A program made the position numbers and the translations under genes. A DNA stretch of 64,000 bases from Trichinella spiralis (lineage: Eukaryota > Nematoda > Enoplea > Trichinellida > Trichinellidae): positions 1,570,954 through 1,634,953 of the forward strand of contig CM012955.1 of NCBI GenBank assembly GCA_000181795.3, read 5' to 3'. A model generated the notes under the pieces. It was not told the origin of the DNA. It did no database searches and saw nothing but the letters and a program-made list of their open reading frames with translations. Shown here in pieces: positions 46,871 to 63,171 of the stretch. Numbering within the stretch: the stretch's first letter is position 1; each line of letters opens with the position of its first letter.

Positions 46871-49161
46871 GAAAAAATTTCGGTGCAAAATATTTACTCA
46901 TAAATTATTCAACTGCTCTGTAACAAAATAAAATACAAGGTGAAAAAGGAATAAACAATCATTTTGCTCATGTTGAACTAAAAAGATTTAAATAGGCACA
47001 TGAAATATGCAAATTTTTAAAAATATGCTAACCCATAAGAAAAAGTGCACAGGCAATTTTGACGCATTCACCGAATGAAAAGTTCTTAAACTTTATAAGA
47101 ATTTCGAATATGCTGTTTGAATTTGAATTTGAATATTCGAATAATAGAAATAATTTCATAAAATTTAATAATATGAAAAAATAACAAAGAAAGGTAAATA
47201 AAAATACAGTTGCACGCGTTCAAACCGCCACAATCACAGCCATCATTATGTAGGGCATACAATTGCTACCGTACAACTATGGCTTTCAGGGTCAATTGAA
47301 TTGCAATTTATGATTTTTACCGATTAGAGATTATGGATTTTTTATTAAAATAAAGCTTAAACTTTGTAAAACAATAAAAATTATTGTAAATTAGAATCAT
47401 AAAAGTTTTAATGCATTAATTTATTTCATAATAAGTACCGAACCTTATTCAAATACCGATTTGAATTTATAAAATCAAAAAAAAGTCAATAAAAGGAAAT
47501 GGATAAAGCAATTTTAGACAGCTATTCACAATAGATATTTTTACAGCAACTAATTTTTCAGTATCAGTGAATTGAGATTGATCATCAAAAAATGATGCTA
47601 CATTGCTACAGTACAGTAAGCTAAGTTGTACAGTAAGCTTGTTCTCAAGTAACTTCTTTTATATATTAAAAATGAATATTATATACATATTTATATTTCT
47701 TTATACATAATTATTCATCAACTTATTATGCAATAATGTATAATAAAAAGATTTTAGACAGTCATTGCTTAAGTAAACAAAAGATACTTCATTTTAAATT
47801 AATATAGAAAATTTGTGCATAATATTCAATTTAATTTTAATTTATATTTTAATAAATAATTTTTTATCATTTTCAGGTACACATTGTTATGTGCAGCATA
47901 TATGTCAACTTCAAATTCGAGTGAGGTCAAAAGTTGATGAGCAAGTACTAATGAATAGTACTGAGATTCATACTTTACATTGCATCTTCTGGTGCTCGCT
48001 GTCGGTTTTCGTAGGTATTACAAAATCGATCTTAATTTAATTTCTACTTTTTTATTCCTGTTCATTTTGATTATTGTAAACATCATTTTTCGCATTAGTT
48101 TATCTGACTACATTTTCAATCTCTAGTATCTATAGCGCAATTTTCTGTCATTTGTATATGATGAAATTTTTATAATATGTAAGAAATATATAGTTTTAAG
48201 CAATTTCTTTTTATCAAATGAGCTTTATAGATTCTTTAATGGAATCTTCTTCTATCAATTTCAAATCTTAAACTGTCACTGTTTTCGTTTACTTATAACA
48301 TATCACGTAGTATTTTTTACTTTGCATATTTGAAGCGTAATGTTTAACTTTAAGATATGTATATGCTTCTTAGAATTTAACTGATTTGCATGTTTCTTAT
48401 TTTATTTAATTAATACGAACTTTCATTTGAAAGTCATAAGTTATTAGTTTTTAACTGTATATTTAAAAGTAACTGCGTATTTTCTTAAAATCCGGAATAC
48501 ATAGGACAATCAATTAATAAATAAAGCAGGAGGTACTCTTTTAAGGAAACATCAGTTTAAATTGTTATTTAACTTATAGTATGAAAATATATTCTGACGA
48601 AGTTAGTAAACGAATTCTTAAATGATGCTGAGGTCAGAATGAGTCATTTTAAATAGTCAACCATTTTGAAATGGCTTTGCTACTTTTTGTAGTGCTTCAA
48701 CACTAAATTTTAAATTGCTTTTACACTGAGTGATAATACTTTTAATTTCATCTAGTATATGATGATGAATAAGCTTACGATTTCGATTGTTTAGTTGAAA
48801 TGAACTTAAAGCGTTTGTTTGAGTTGATTGAATTGCATTGTATATAATTTTTTTATTTCTGATGTATTTTAATGTTTGTTAGCTCAAGATTTAGCGATAA
48901 AAATAAAGCGACGCAGGGGATGAATCTCTTTTGGTCAATGTGCTCAGTTTTAATTATGGAACTCATTTTTTTAAGTTACATTTCCTTTTCAGTTGTTTGA
49001 AGCTTCGTTGGCAGAAATATAAAACACATTTTTCTGATTGTTACAGTAATCTGTTAGTGATGATCAAGTTATTTGGCTAATTAAAAGTAATGAATTTATT
49101 TTTATGTATCTCTTTATTATAGTGTAGATTTTCGGTGAATTCGTATTTTAACGAAGAAAAT
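46871..49161. other. Divergent AT-rich spacer upstream of TAF1 and the 49-kb gene
   Basis: About 2.3 kb between two divergently transcribed genes. A segment at 47879-48013 is flanked by a good acceptor (ATTTTCAG) and a donor (TTCGTAG|GTATT) on the plus strand and is open in one frame. Its phase does not connect to the next gene, so it may be a noncoding leader exon. The rest is AT-rich and featureless. Confidence 0.5.
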
Positions 49162-50590
49162 ATGGATACAAATCGTCCAAGATATTATCCATATAATCCA
49201 ATTGTCATGCCGAGAACAGTACGCTTTCCCAATATTGTGTCAGGCCCAAGTAACTTGCGTCCGCTGCGTTATACGACAACTACTACTAGCGGTGTAATTT
49301 TCCCGAGAGCTCCGCAGCCTTTGACTGCTGTACCAGGTGCGCTGTTTTTAAAATTTTGAATTAACATAATACAGTATTTTGTCAGGAAGTATTTCTGCAG
49401 TGGCAAGGTATGGCTCACAGATTGCCATAAATAGTCCAGTTGCGAGGCAGGGTGTTGCCCCGGGTTCTGTGTTTACTTTGCAGACAAGACCGATGAGAGT
49501 GCCTGCCGTAACTACTTCAGCTACCAGTAATCTCACTCGTCCAAGCATACTGCGTCGTCGACAATCTGCAACTGGTAGTGCAGAAACGGCAGGCGGTGGT
49601 GTTTCGGCACCGAAACGAATTTACACGGTGGATACTAATAGGTATTTGAATGAAACTGCCCCAAGACCGAATATTTCTACTCTCGGAGAGAAGACAATAA
49701 TTGTTGTCAAACGTGTTCCAATTGACGATACCAACAGTGAAGCGCATCGCCGAGTGGCGGCGAAAATACCAATTAGTTTGTCTTCAAATTTTACAGCAGC
49801 TTCCAACGCTTTGACAAAAGGGAATCCGACAGTACCATTGGGGACAGCTCCGTCTGCTGAAGCAGAGAAAGCAGCAACTGCGCCCGTTGGTCGTAAACGA
49901 CCAAGAAAACAGCAACTCGGTGAACTCACCGATCGTGTTGAACCTCCAGCTGTCGCTACTGAGAAAGCTACACCCGCAGTTGTATCCTCAGGGAGTAATA
50001 CGACTCGACGTGAACGGAAGACTTCTTCTACTGAGAGAATTACTCGCCAAAGTGGAACCGGTAAAGTTGGAAGGCCATCTTCGAACAAAGGAAGAAAAGG
50101 AAGCGATGGAAGTGCGACGTCTGGCAAGCGACACACTGCAGCGCAGCCTGCTGCTAAAGTTCGCTTGCCATCGTTTGGCTATGGGCCTAGGTCTAGACGT
50201 CGGATGGCCGTGAAACACACCGATGTGGCAGAGAATTCATCTTCGGCGAAATCGAAATTTGTGCAAAATTGGACTGATTCGGCGAGATTTTTACAAGATG
50301 TTGGTCGCTTATTGTCCGCAGCATTTAGTCGTATGCAAGATTATGAAAGTAGCACTAAAAAACTTGTCAGTGTGGTGTCGAGCATGATTACTCGGGAAGA
50401 TTTGGTGAAAAGTAATGAAATGCTTTTTGAACTTGCTAATAAGAATGACCAAAAGATGAAGCAGCTTCAAAATATATACGGTGGTTGTATTGGAGCTATT
50501 AAAAAGTCCTTTCTGGTGGTTGTATTGAACAAGATTGAGACAGGAAACAGTATTGCGGCTCGCAAAGCAAGCCGAATTTCAAAACGATAA
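49162..50590 (+). CDS. Basic, low-complexity protein of unknown family with C-terminal helical region
   Basis: Two exons, 49162-49336 and 49386-50590, split by a 49-bp intron (GTGCGC...TTGTCAG) in phase 1; about 459 residues. I do not recognise the family. The N-terminal 60 residues are Pro/Arg/Tyr-rich (RYYPYNPIVMPRTVRFP). The middle is Ala/Ser/Thr-rich and basic, with patches like GRKRPRKQQ and VGRPSSNKGRKGS that resemble AT-hook or nuclear-localisation sequences. The last 130 residues lose the low complexity (NWTDSARFLQDVGRLLSAAF, then EMLFELANKNDQKMKQLQNI) and look alpha-helical. It ends KASRISKR. GC and codon use exceed the flanks, supporting real coding. A splice acceptor (TTATTATAG) lies at 49124, so the transcript leader is probably spliced or trans-spliced there. 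AATAAA lies near 50970. A nuclear or chromatin role is a guess from composition only. Confidence 0.75.
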
Positions 50591-51306
50591 ATAACATGAT
50601 GGTAATGTAGATTTGATTGTGCGTTTCAATGCATATTCCATGTTGTAGATTGTGCGTTGGATGTTTCAGAAGAAGTACAGTGGAATAGTCTCGCACATTC
50701 CCGAAGTATTCCGTTTGCTTTTTTTCGTCTTTATGCTATATGCAGTTTTTAAGATGTTTTTGCCTTGGGAGTCTTCATTTTCGAAATATGCTTTGTTTAA
50801 AAAGCAGCATTTGTGACGCTTTGAACAGTAATGAGGAAGGTTACGTTTTACAGAGCAGTCTTTTTGAAACATATTTAAAGTTTCACATTCATGAATTTAC
50901 TCTTGATTTTGAACAGTTTGACGATGAACGTGTGTGTGTGTGTGTGTATGCAATGTGATTGTAACAAATAAAAATGAAAATTACTAGTGGAAATGTTGAA
51001 CAGTAACATTTTTAAATTTATCTCACTTTAATAGTATTTCATGGCGCAGTTAACGTAATACAAGAAGTGTACTGAAATTGAAAAATTCGATAAGATTTTG
51101 TTGATATTTATAATATTTCAAAGCACTAAAGGACTGTTTTTTTATTTTATGAAGAATGCAGGTTAAAAAATTATCTGTAGATTTTGAAATCTATAATTTG
51201 AAGCTAGCTGTTTTGTTAAGTTCACTCTAAATCCCAGTACAATCGCCTAATCTATATTACATTTCACTTTCAGGGTACACTGGCTGTTCAGTGTTATCAT
51301 TCTTTA
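50591..51306. other. Convergent spacer between the 49-kb gene and PRMT7
   Basis: About 0.7 kb with candidate poly(A) signals for both genes: AATAAA near 50970 on plus, and TTTATT near 51140 that reads as AATAAA on minus. A short GT run lies at 50932-50947. Minor plus-strand frames here are not supported. Confidence 0.6.
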
Positions 51307-55133
<3,827 letters not shown>

Positions 55134-58100
55134 GATGAGTTTCAGTTGGCTAAAATAGCATTACCAATTCTCAAAATATACATGTTGGTGCACGAGCCCG
55201 GTAGAACATGGGTCATTACGTCACAAACTTTCATCACTAGTAAATTTAAATTACTTTATAAAGGAAAGGTTCCGTAAAATTATGACAAATTACTGCCAAT
55301 TTCAAAATATGAATAAGTGCTATTTGTAATCAAAATGAATAACTGCAGATAAATGTACATAGGTACTTATTAGTTACTTATATAACATGGATATTCGTGT
55401 GTACATAATTTATATCAGTTTAAAGTTAATTTAATATTATTATGCATATAGGCATTACTTTGTTAACTTTTCACTGTGATTTACTTATATTTAAGAAAAT
55501 ATCAACTTTTTAATAATGTCTATCAAATGACAAGTAAGGTCAAATATTTGTGATTAAGCAGCAATGTTCCATCTGTCTATTTGTTTTCAAAAATTTGAAT
55601 GTTTTTATGAAAAAAATAAGCAATACACATTTTATTATAAGTATATTAATATTTTTTCAGATATTTTGCTGTTAGAAGATGTAATACTCTTACTGTAAAA
55701 TCGTTAACAAGAAAAAAATGTACTGCAGATGGCATTTCAGTTTTTACATCATTTTGTCAGCTTTATAGAAAAGCTTTGCAATCTTTTCGTGCGTAATTTT
55801 CAGTTAATTTTTGATTGAACAAACTGCACTGCATTTTTGAAATGCATTTTTCACTGTCTTTAATTATGCATTGATGCAAACAGTTTGTTATTTCATTTCA
55901 AAGCAAACTCATTTTGAAAAGCATGGAATCTCTCAAGGTTTGCTAATTAAAAATAATAATCTACAGAGCAAGAGTATTTATTGTTGGAGTGAAAACATGA
56001 TGCAGTTAATTGATGATGAAAAGCTTACTTGAAAGATTGAGCTGAAGATTAATTGCCATAAAAATGAAATGCTACTAATCAGATTAAACAAACATTAGTA
56101 ATATTAATAACGGCGGTGTTCGCACTATCAGAAATCCTTTTGACAGTTTGTTTTTCTTATATTTAATTAAAATGGTTTTTAATTTTTTAATCAAATTTAC
56201 TGAAATAATACTGTTTCAATAAAAACAGTGCTGTTTTTATTTTTGTTTGAATAAAGTTACACTACAGTAAGAATTTTATAATATTAATTTATCGTAGAAT
56301 GTGAGTAATATTGTTTGAGAATTTTATTTATTATTATTGCATAATATTTATAAATAAATTAATTTTTAAATTATCTTTCACATTACGAGCATTTATTTGT
56401 TGAAATTGCACTGAATTGTACTTGAAAATTGCTTTATTAAATGTAATTTTATGACTTGCGATGATTGTTTTTTTTTCAAAATTTTGTTGGCAATTTTACA
56501 TTTTTGTACAAAAATATATAGTTTATAAATTTTAAAATTGAAAATGTAATTTTATGCCTTTTAATAATTTTTAAATCTGAAAAAGAAAAAAAAACGTTGC
56601 ATATGAATGATGATGATTGAATTGTTTGTCAACTGTTGAATGAATTGAAACTTTGCTGTGTTAATTGAAACTTGGTTGAAAAGTGCACAAAAAAATAAAG
56701 GCAATATTGAACGTATTTGGATATTTCACGCGAGAAGTGAATGTTGAATTTCAATTATTGCGATGTAATAATAATTTTAAGAAATGACACAATAAATTGT
56801 TCTATTATTCATGGAAATGTGCGTTGAAAAATCAATCAATGGTATCGAAGAGAAGAAGTTGAAGTTGAATTTATTGTTGGCAAAGTATTTTTTGCTTGTC
56901 GGTCAGTGTACAGATTTGTTGTTTGCCTTCTTCGACAGCTAATAACTTCAGCTTTTCCAACCTTGTTCGGATTGTTTGCCAAGCACAGACGCGCCCTGTA
57001 GGCGACCAAATCATTTGTTATAGTTTTGTGTGCTTTTATGTTTTTCCGTCGTTCGCTTTACTACTTGCTAATTATTCATTTGTTGATTCGGTGACAAAGA
57101 AAGCAAACGTTGGCCGAATTGCAGCTTTTACGTTAAGCATGAATAATTTTCAACTTTGCAAGCGAATAATTCTCTCCGGTCATCGATCAACAACAGCAAC
57201 AACAAGAGCAAGAACATTAAGCCTTGCGCGAGTTGGCCACTTTGGTCGACGCTTTATCCGTGCCATAAGCATCCGTGTTGTGTTGTTTCATTGCTTTTTC
57301 AATTTTTGAATTAAGCTCGTCAAACATTTCCTTGCCCGAGGATTTCGAGTTGTCAGTTTTATTCACATTTATCTTCAACATTCGGGCTAATTGCTTGCTG
57401 TTATTTACGGCCGATACTTTTATTTGTTGGAAAGCAATATTTTAAAATATACGTATATATATACATATGAATGTTTTTTTGTTCTTTATAGTTGGAGCAT
57501 TTGAACAACACTTTTAACACACATATCCATTCAACAACACATGCTCAGTGAACAATTTGCCTTCAAGTAAACTTTCAATGCAATGATGGTAAGAATTGAT
57601 TTTATTTTTTGCAGTAAAATTTATACTATTAATTTATATACACAACAAAAAATAGTTTAAGAAAAATTACTTATGACATGAATGAGATGTTGAATGTGAT
57701 AGTAGCTATAATAGAATTGAAAATTGTGCCCATGCATGTGTCTATGTCTGTGTGTTTATTAGTTTTATTTGAATGAGAATAATAATAAATTGCAAACAAC
57801 GTGAATGGTGTGCTTGAATGTAAAATGTCATCGTAAGATTTTTGAATAAAAATCTTGGGACGATTTTACAGACTACACCCATTTCGCCTTGACCGTTTTT
57901 ACCACGCGATCTGTTTGCTTTTATTATTTTCTCAATTTGCCTTTGATTCTTCCATTTTCGTCGAATCGTGCTGCTTCTTCAAATTTGACACGCAAATTAA
58001 GCCGTAAACAAAAACCATTTTATACATTTTTAAACTGTATAAAGTGAACAATGAAAAGTTTCTCATTGTGAATTGTGACAATAAAAATTGAACTTTTCTA

Positions 58101-59275
58101 ATAGAAATGAAAATTGAAATTTAAGAAAACAAAGAACATATTTTAAATTTATGTTGTCAAACCAATTGAGAAATGTTTTAAATTGAATTTTCAATTTCCC
58201 ACGGTTTGTTTTTTTTGTTTTCTCGTTGGCTATTGAGAGAGAGAGAGAAAAGTATCCCTAGTGGAAAGAGATTCATAAACAATGACCAATAAGTGTGTGT
58301 GTGTGTGTGTGTGTGTATGGGGGGAGAAGGAAGAGGTGTATGAAAGGGTTCTCGATTGCTTCGATGAAGCCAATCGTCCATTCATACGTTGCGCATATTT
58401 TTTGTTGCAAGTTCCATTCACTAGCCAACTGCTTGCTTTTATTGCTGTTTCTCTACTATTACTGCTGCTGCTGCTTTTGCTCTTGCTGTTGCAAGTACTT
58501 TTTGTTGAACTTTGTTGCAATTTGCCCTTTTGTCCAAGATCACAACGTTGGTGGTGTGTCAAAGTCACATACAACTTTGTCTAATGAACCAGTTGCCACC
58601 AACAATCAGTGATCAGATGAATTGCAATCTGTAAGCACAACTAAATTTTTATTTAATTAATTGTAATTTTTAATCTTATAAACTGAATGAAATTTTCATG
58701 AAATTGTTGCACAATTTTTCAAAGTAGGACTAAAAACAATACGATACCATCATTATTATCATCATCATCATCATCATATCAGCGTTGTAAATCATAATAA
58801 ATCGTTGAACAAGCGAAAATATTCGACAATTAAATTACGTCACTTTGAAATGGAATTGAAAATTTCTTTTTTCTATCATTTATTTATATACAACTTTGCT
58901 TTTGTGGAAAGAAAATATTCCAAATTTGTTTTATAGCATTAATTTAATTTTGTGATTATGAGTAAAATTGTTCTACATTCAGTAATAAATATGTTATGTA
59001 GATGTGATATTCGAAAAGCAAGCATTCTTGTTTCTATAATCTTCATATAAAGAATATACAATGAATAATATGATGAGAGATGGGAAATTTAATAAATTCG
59101 ATGTTGTATAAGATTTGAATTAAAATGGATTGGAAAAAAACAAAAAGAATAACGATCAACCGCGTGTGTGTATGTATGTATATAATATATAATAGCTTCT
59201 TGAGTTTTGTGAAAAATAAATAATAAATAAATACATTTATTCATATCATCATATATACATTGGAAATATTATTCA
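55134..59275. other. Long intergenic region upstream of PRMT7 and neurabin
   Basis: About 4 kb. AT-rich from 55134 to 56850. A GC-balanced stretch at 56880-57430 carries a plus-strand 137-codon frame without domain features, and another at 58350-58620 carries overlapping CTG-rich frames; neither looks like a protein. Simple repeats: GA run at 58233-58249, (GT)n at 58293-58316, ATC run near 58755-58778. This is probably promoter and leader sequence for the plus-strand neurabin gene. Confidence 0.5.
58293..58316 (+). repeat. (GT)12 microsatellite
   Basis: GT dinucleotide run followed by a short G tract. Confidence 0.95.
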
Positions 59276-59509
59276 TCATCTTTGAGACTGGATGATTTCG
59301 GCCTTGAATGAGTAGGATTGTTCTTTTTCATATTTCAACGCAGAACGTTGGCCGTTTACCAACACGTTGGCAGCGTTCAAAGTGCAATGACTTGGTTGGC
59401 TTCTCGTATAATTTCTTCTTCGTCTTCTGCTTGGTGATGATGATTCTTCGTTCTTGGAATTGAACTTCCCAGCATCAAGCATACAGGCGCGTCGATTGGC
59501 ACGTTCCAA
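59276..59509 (-). CDS. Unrecognised minus-strand open frame, possible terminal exon
   Basis: A frame open from about 59580 down to a stop at 59276; the translated part from 59509 is about 77 residues, Arg/Ser/Asn-rich (ANRRACMLDAGKF, PSRRRRRNYTRSQ, NAANVLVNGQRSALKYEKEQ). It has no ATG of its own, so it would need an upstream exon. A second minus-strand frame (59854-59639, with a CSCRPCGKHDDHSW segment) lies just upstream, but I could not find a splice joining the two in phase. No family recognised. GC content is above the flanks. Confidence 0.3.
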   Translation of the reverse strand: MERANRRACMLDAGKFNSKNEESSSPSRRRRRNYTRSQPSHCTLNAANVLVNGQRSALKYEKEQSYSFKAEIIQSQR

Positions 59510-59898
59510 ATTTTCACAAACCGGCCCACACTTTCTCAGTTGCTCATTACCCCGGATGTTATATGGTCGAAGAGCATTTTGAAAATATTAACCGATTTTG
59601 ACCCACGGCATGTTTTGCTTGTGTGCATATTTTCACGCTTAGTGAAGGCCGGCCATTATTCTGTGTATATTTTTCTGCCATCTTTCCGCCACCGCCCGCC
59701 TACCCTTCTTTTTGGTTCTTTTTGTCGGCCCGAGCGGTCGCAATTGATCCATCCAACTGTGATCGTCATGTTTTCCGCACGGACGGCAGCTGCATGTCGC
59801 TCTCTCCTGAGGACAAATCATTCGCGCTTTCTTCGCCATGAGGTATGCAATCAATCAATAAAAGCTTTCAAGCCGCTTCATGTCATTCATTCACTCAC

Positions 59899-59928
59899 TC
59901 TGTCTGTCTGTCTGTCTGTCTGTCTGTC
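59899..59928 (+). repeat. (CTGT)n microsatellite
   Basis: About seven CTGT units, part of a longer pyrimidine-rich stretch. Confidence 0.95.
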
Positions 59929-60004
59929 GCTGTCATCTCTGCTTTCTCCCTCTCTAACTTTCCTTTTTTTGTGGGTGTGTCTGCACTTGTATACAACTTT
60001 CTCT

Positions 60005-60039
60005 ACACACACACACACACACACACTCTCTCTCTCTCT
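60005..60039 (+). repeat. (CA)n(CT)n compound microsatellite
   Basis: About ten CA units passing directly into CT units, upstream of the first recognised neurabin exon. Confidence 0.95.
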
Positions 60040-60138
60040 TCCTATTGATTTATCTTTTTAAATTTATTCTTATTACAGATCATCATTACAGTTTCATATT
60101 TGTTTCTGTCGGGATCTTTATGGAAATTTTAATTTTAG

Positions 60139-63100
60139 ACTCACAACAACAACAACAATCAGTGCTGACCTTGTTCCGGCCAGCTCTTCAGTGATGCGCA
60201 GAGAAGCTGCCGCCATGGTGGAAATGTGCACATTGTCGTCGTCGTCGTCGTCGTCGGTGATTGACAGCAGTGTTGATTTCACTTCGGCTAAAGCTGTTTT
60301 TGAACGACTCGAACGGGCAAGCCAAGCTGAAGCGCTGAAAAAGTCATCCGCACCGCCGGTACCTCCCAAACCGAACAAGCTGCTTTCGACAAATTTCGCA
60401 TCTTGCCAACAATCCAACGACCAATTGCAAAATCCAATTATGGAGATGAACCGTGAATTCAGTCGACTAGTGTCGGCAATGGAAAATGCCGTCACCGATT
60501 ATAATAATAAGCCAATTAATAATGGTGATGCATCAACTGATATTATTGGTCAAACATTGTTGGTAACAGAAGAAGAAGAAGAACAAGCTGTTGCTGATCT
60601 GCATCATTCTACAACCTCTGACCAACAGAATAATTGTGATAATATTGTTACCAGCAAAGAATACGAACCATATTGGCGCAGTTATTCGTGGTATGCACGA
60701 AGATACGATTCTGAAAATATTCCAATGTTGAACAACCCGGTGGTATTTTCATCGTTGAACAATTATTTCAATAATAAACAAAAAATTGCAAATCCAACAT
60801 GCAAATCATCATCACCAGTTGAAAGTCAAAAAAATACGTAAGTACGAACAGCATTTTTAAATTAATTTATCTGAAAAAAATTATTGTTTTTCGGGTAATT
60901 GTCCATTCCACTTGGAAGAGGTTATTATCTATTATTCCTTTTTTCACTTTGTTCATTACAATGGATTTTGCCAGTTTATTGATTTTGAAAATCACCAATC
61001 AGTTATTATCTTTTTTTTCATTTTCTTGTATCATTTGCATAATTCGGAGATTGTTTGGATTTTTTCAGTATTGTAAAATTTGTTTATTCACAACCGGCAG
61101 GAAATGGGGAAATCAATATGTCATTATTACGATATATGTATATATATATATATATAAAGGTTTACCTTGTTATATTGACAAGTGGACAAATTCTCCGAGG
61201 GACGAAGCGACGTTTGTTTAAATTAATTGACAAAATTGAAAATCTATTTCTCCCCACCCTACCCCTCCCCTTTTCCTCTCTCTTTCTCTCTCTGTGTCCC
61301 TGAGATGTGAATTGACACGTACCAAAGTTACAAATGGTTATAATTAATTAATCTTTGTAAAAGTTAACGACGAATGCACTACTCATTCGACTAGAAAATA
61401 AGTGTTTATTTTGTTTATTTGTTGCTTTTAGCTGATTTGCATATTTTTTTTGTCTTTCTTTCAATTCAGTATTATTTTTTTTTCAAATTACCCACTGAAC
61501 AACAAGTCATCCTGCTTTATTATTATTCACTGATTCTTCATTTAATCACGAGCTCGATCATCTATTTTTTATTCCATTGATAGCATTGATTAATTTCTTT
61601 TTTTTTAAAAAAATTCTGTTGTTATTTTCTAAAAATTGCAATTTTCTTTTTTCTTTCGTAAATTGAAATGCTTTTTGTTCGCAGTTGCAGAAAATTATGC
61701 CTCAGGTTGTATTGAAAACTTCTTTTTCATTTCTCTCTTGCAGATTGCTGTTCTTCTTATATGCGAACTCGAAATAAATGACATGAAGGTCAGAGTTGCA
61801 ACATTCAATCTGCTACGCTTCCCAAGCTACATTATTCCAAGCGTGACGGACAGTTGCAATTGGAAGAGATAAAAATTAAAAAAAATATTATCACTGCAAT
61901 TTTAAATTAAAAAACCTTTTACAGTATCTTTTTGAGAAAATGTATGAATAATGTATGCATTTGATGTTGTCGATATTTGACGCTACTAGGTCCAGGGTTC
62001 TGTTTCGACCATTGTCGTTCTTCAGTGATGGCATATTTTGTTATTTGTTGCTAATTTCCTGGTTTTGCGAATGTTCAGTTATTATTAAATCAATAGGCGA
62101 TGCGCAAAATTTTTCACGGAAACTTGAAAATGTGTTCGCCGGCATACGGTAGGAGAAAGCTTGTGAACAATATGAACATATTTTTCTTGACCATTTGAAA
62201 AGCTTCACTATTAACCATGCTTAATTTGTCGATTGATGACGATTTTCTTTTTATTCTTTGACAATATTTTTTTTTGGGGGGGGAGAGGGGGTTAATGAAC
62301 GCTTTGAAATTGGCACTGATTAAATGCCAAATAAAGTGAAGCATTTCAATTGTCAGAATGCTTTTCAACAATTTGATGATTGTTGTATTGTTATTTTTCA
62401 ATTCTGAACAGAATGTTTATTAGTTTTTTAAACTAAGTATGGTTTTTTTCAGTTCTGAGGCAGTTTATCGAAAAGAAATTGGCAGTTTTTCTGCGGAAAA
62501 ATCTCAGCTCAAACCTACATCCACAACTAATAATAATGGTCATGTAAGTGAAAATTACAACAACAACAACAACTGTGTCTGTATGTATTAGTTACTTGAA
62601 AAAAATGTGTATATGTTAGATTGGAGAGCAGCACAGTACTGGAGAATTGCATTTGTTAGCTGATAGCCACTTTTGGGTAGAAATACCCGGAGTTGGTGTA
62701 GATGAATTTGAAACAACTTCTTCGTCATCAACCGATTCCGATAGTGAACCAAGAGAATGCAAAGTGAAATTCAGTACCGAACCAATCAAAGTATTCATTT
62801 TTTGTTATTGTAATTTTGTTTAATAAAATATTTGAATGATGGGTTTATTATTTCTTTTTCCAGGTGTACAGCACGTATGGTGTAAGCGAGTATGATCGAC
62901 GCAACGATGATGTCGATCCAATAGCTGCATCTGCTGAATATGAACTTGAAAGACGACTTGAAACGATGAACATTTTTGAAGTGGATATAATAAAAGGTAA
63001 AATTATACGTTTTCCGATTGTTCTGTTTGTTTGTAAAATCAATATTTTAGGATCAGAAGGTCTAGGCTTTAGCATTATTGGCATGGGCGTGGGAGCTGAT

Positions 63101-63171
63101 GCAGGATTGGAAAAGTTGGGCATTTTTGTAAAGAGCATTTCTCCTGATGGAGCCGTTGCCATGGACGGAAG
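60139..63171 (+). CDS. Neurabin/spinophilin (PPP1R9 family), 5' part; gene continues past the window
   Basis: Scaffold that binds F-actin and targets protein phosphatase 1 at synapses and junctions. Exons: 60139-60837, 62453-62543, 62620-62790, 62864-62996 and 63051-63171, all joined in phase. ATG at 60194 is the first clear start, but the frame is open back to the acceptor at 60138, so upstream coding exons are possible. Exon 1 encodes a Ser-rich N-terminal part with [10 protein letters not shown]. The PP1-docking RVxF motif is KVKF (62759-62770), followed by [19 protein letters not shown] and [11 protein letters not shown], nearly as in vertebrate neurabins. The last exon holds the start of the PDZ domain ([20 protein letters not shown], then [12 protein letters not shown]). 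The donor at 63172 is GTATGA. The rest of the PDZ and the coiled coil lie beyond the right edge. The N-terminal region is much shorter than in vertebrates as seen here. Confidence 0.93.
60235..60256 (+). repeat. (GTC)7 triplet repeat coding poly-Ser in neurabin
   Basis: A GTC run read as TCG codons gives seven consecutive serines near the N terminus of the neurabin frame. Confidence 0.95.
60838..62452 (+). other. Neurabin intron 1 (about 1.6 kb)
   Basis: Donor GTAAGT at 60838, acceptor TTTTTTTCAG at 62452; phase 2 on both sides. AT-rich with a short (TA)n near 61138-61156 and a G run at 62275-62291. The open frames in it (61636-61872, 61955-62152) show no protein signal. Confidence 0.7.

Noticed and set aside
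47879-48013. Coding exon upstream of the 49-kb gene
   Set aside because: Has both splice sites and an open frame, but joining it to the next exon puts a stop directly after the junction; at most a noncoding leader exon.
49621-50136. 171-codon minus-strand open frame
   Set aside because: Entirely antisense to the basic protein gene; the plus frame has splice support and a longer open run.
56896-57309. 137-codon plus-strand open frame
   Set aside because: No ATG-proximal protein signal, no splice partners, and the translation looks like read-through of GC-balanced noncoding DNA.
59540-60061. 173-codon plus-strand open frame
   Set aside because: Its second half is translated CTGT, CA and CT microsatellites. 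A donor near 59841 suggests at most a leader exon, and its phase does not fit the neurabin exon.
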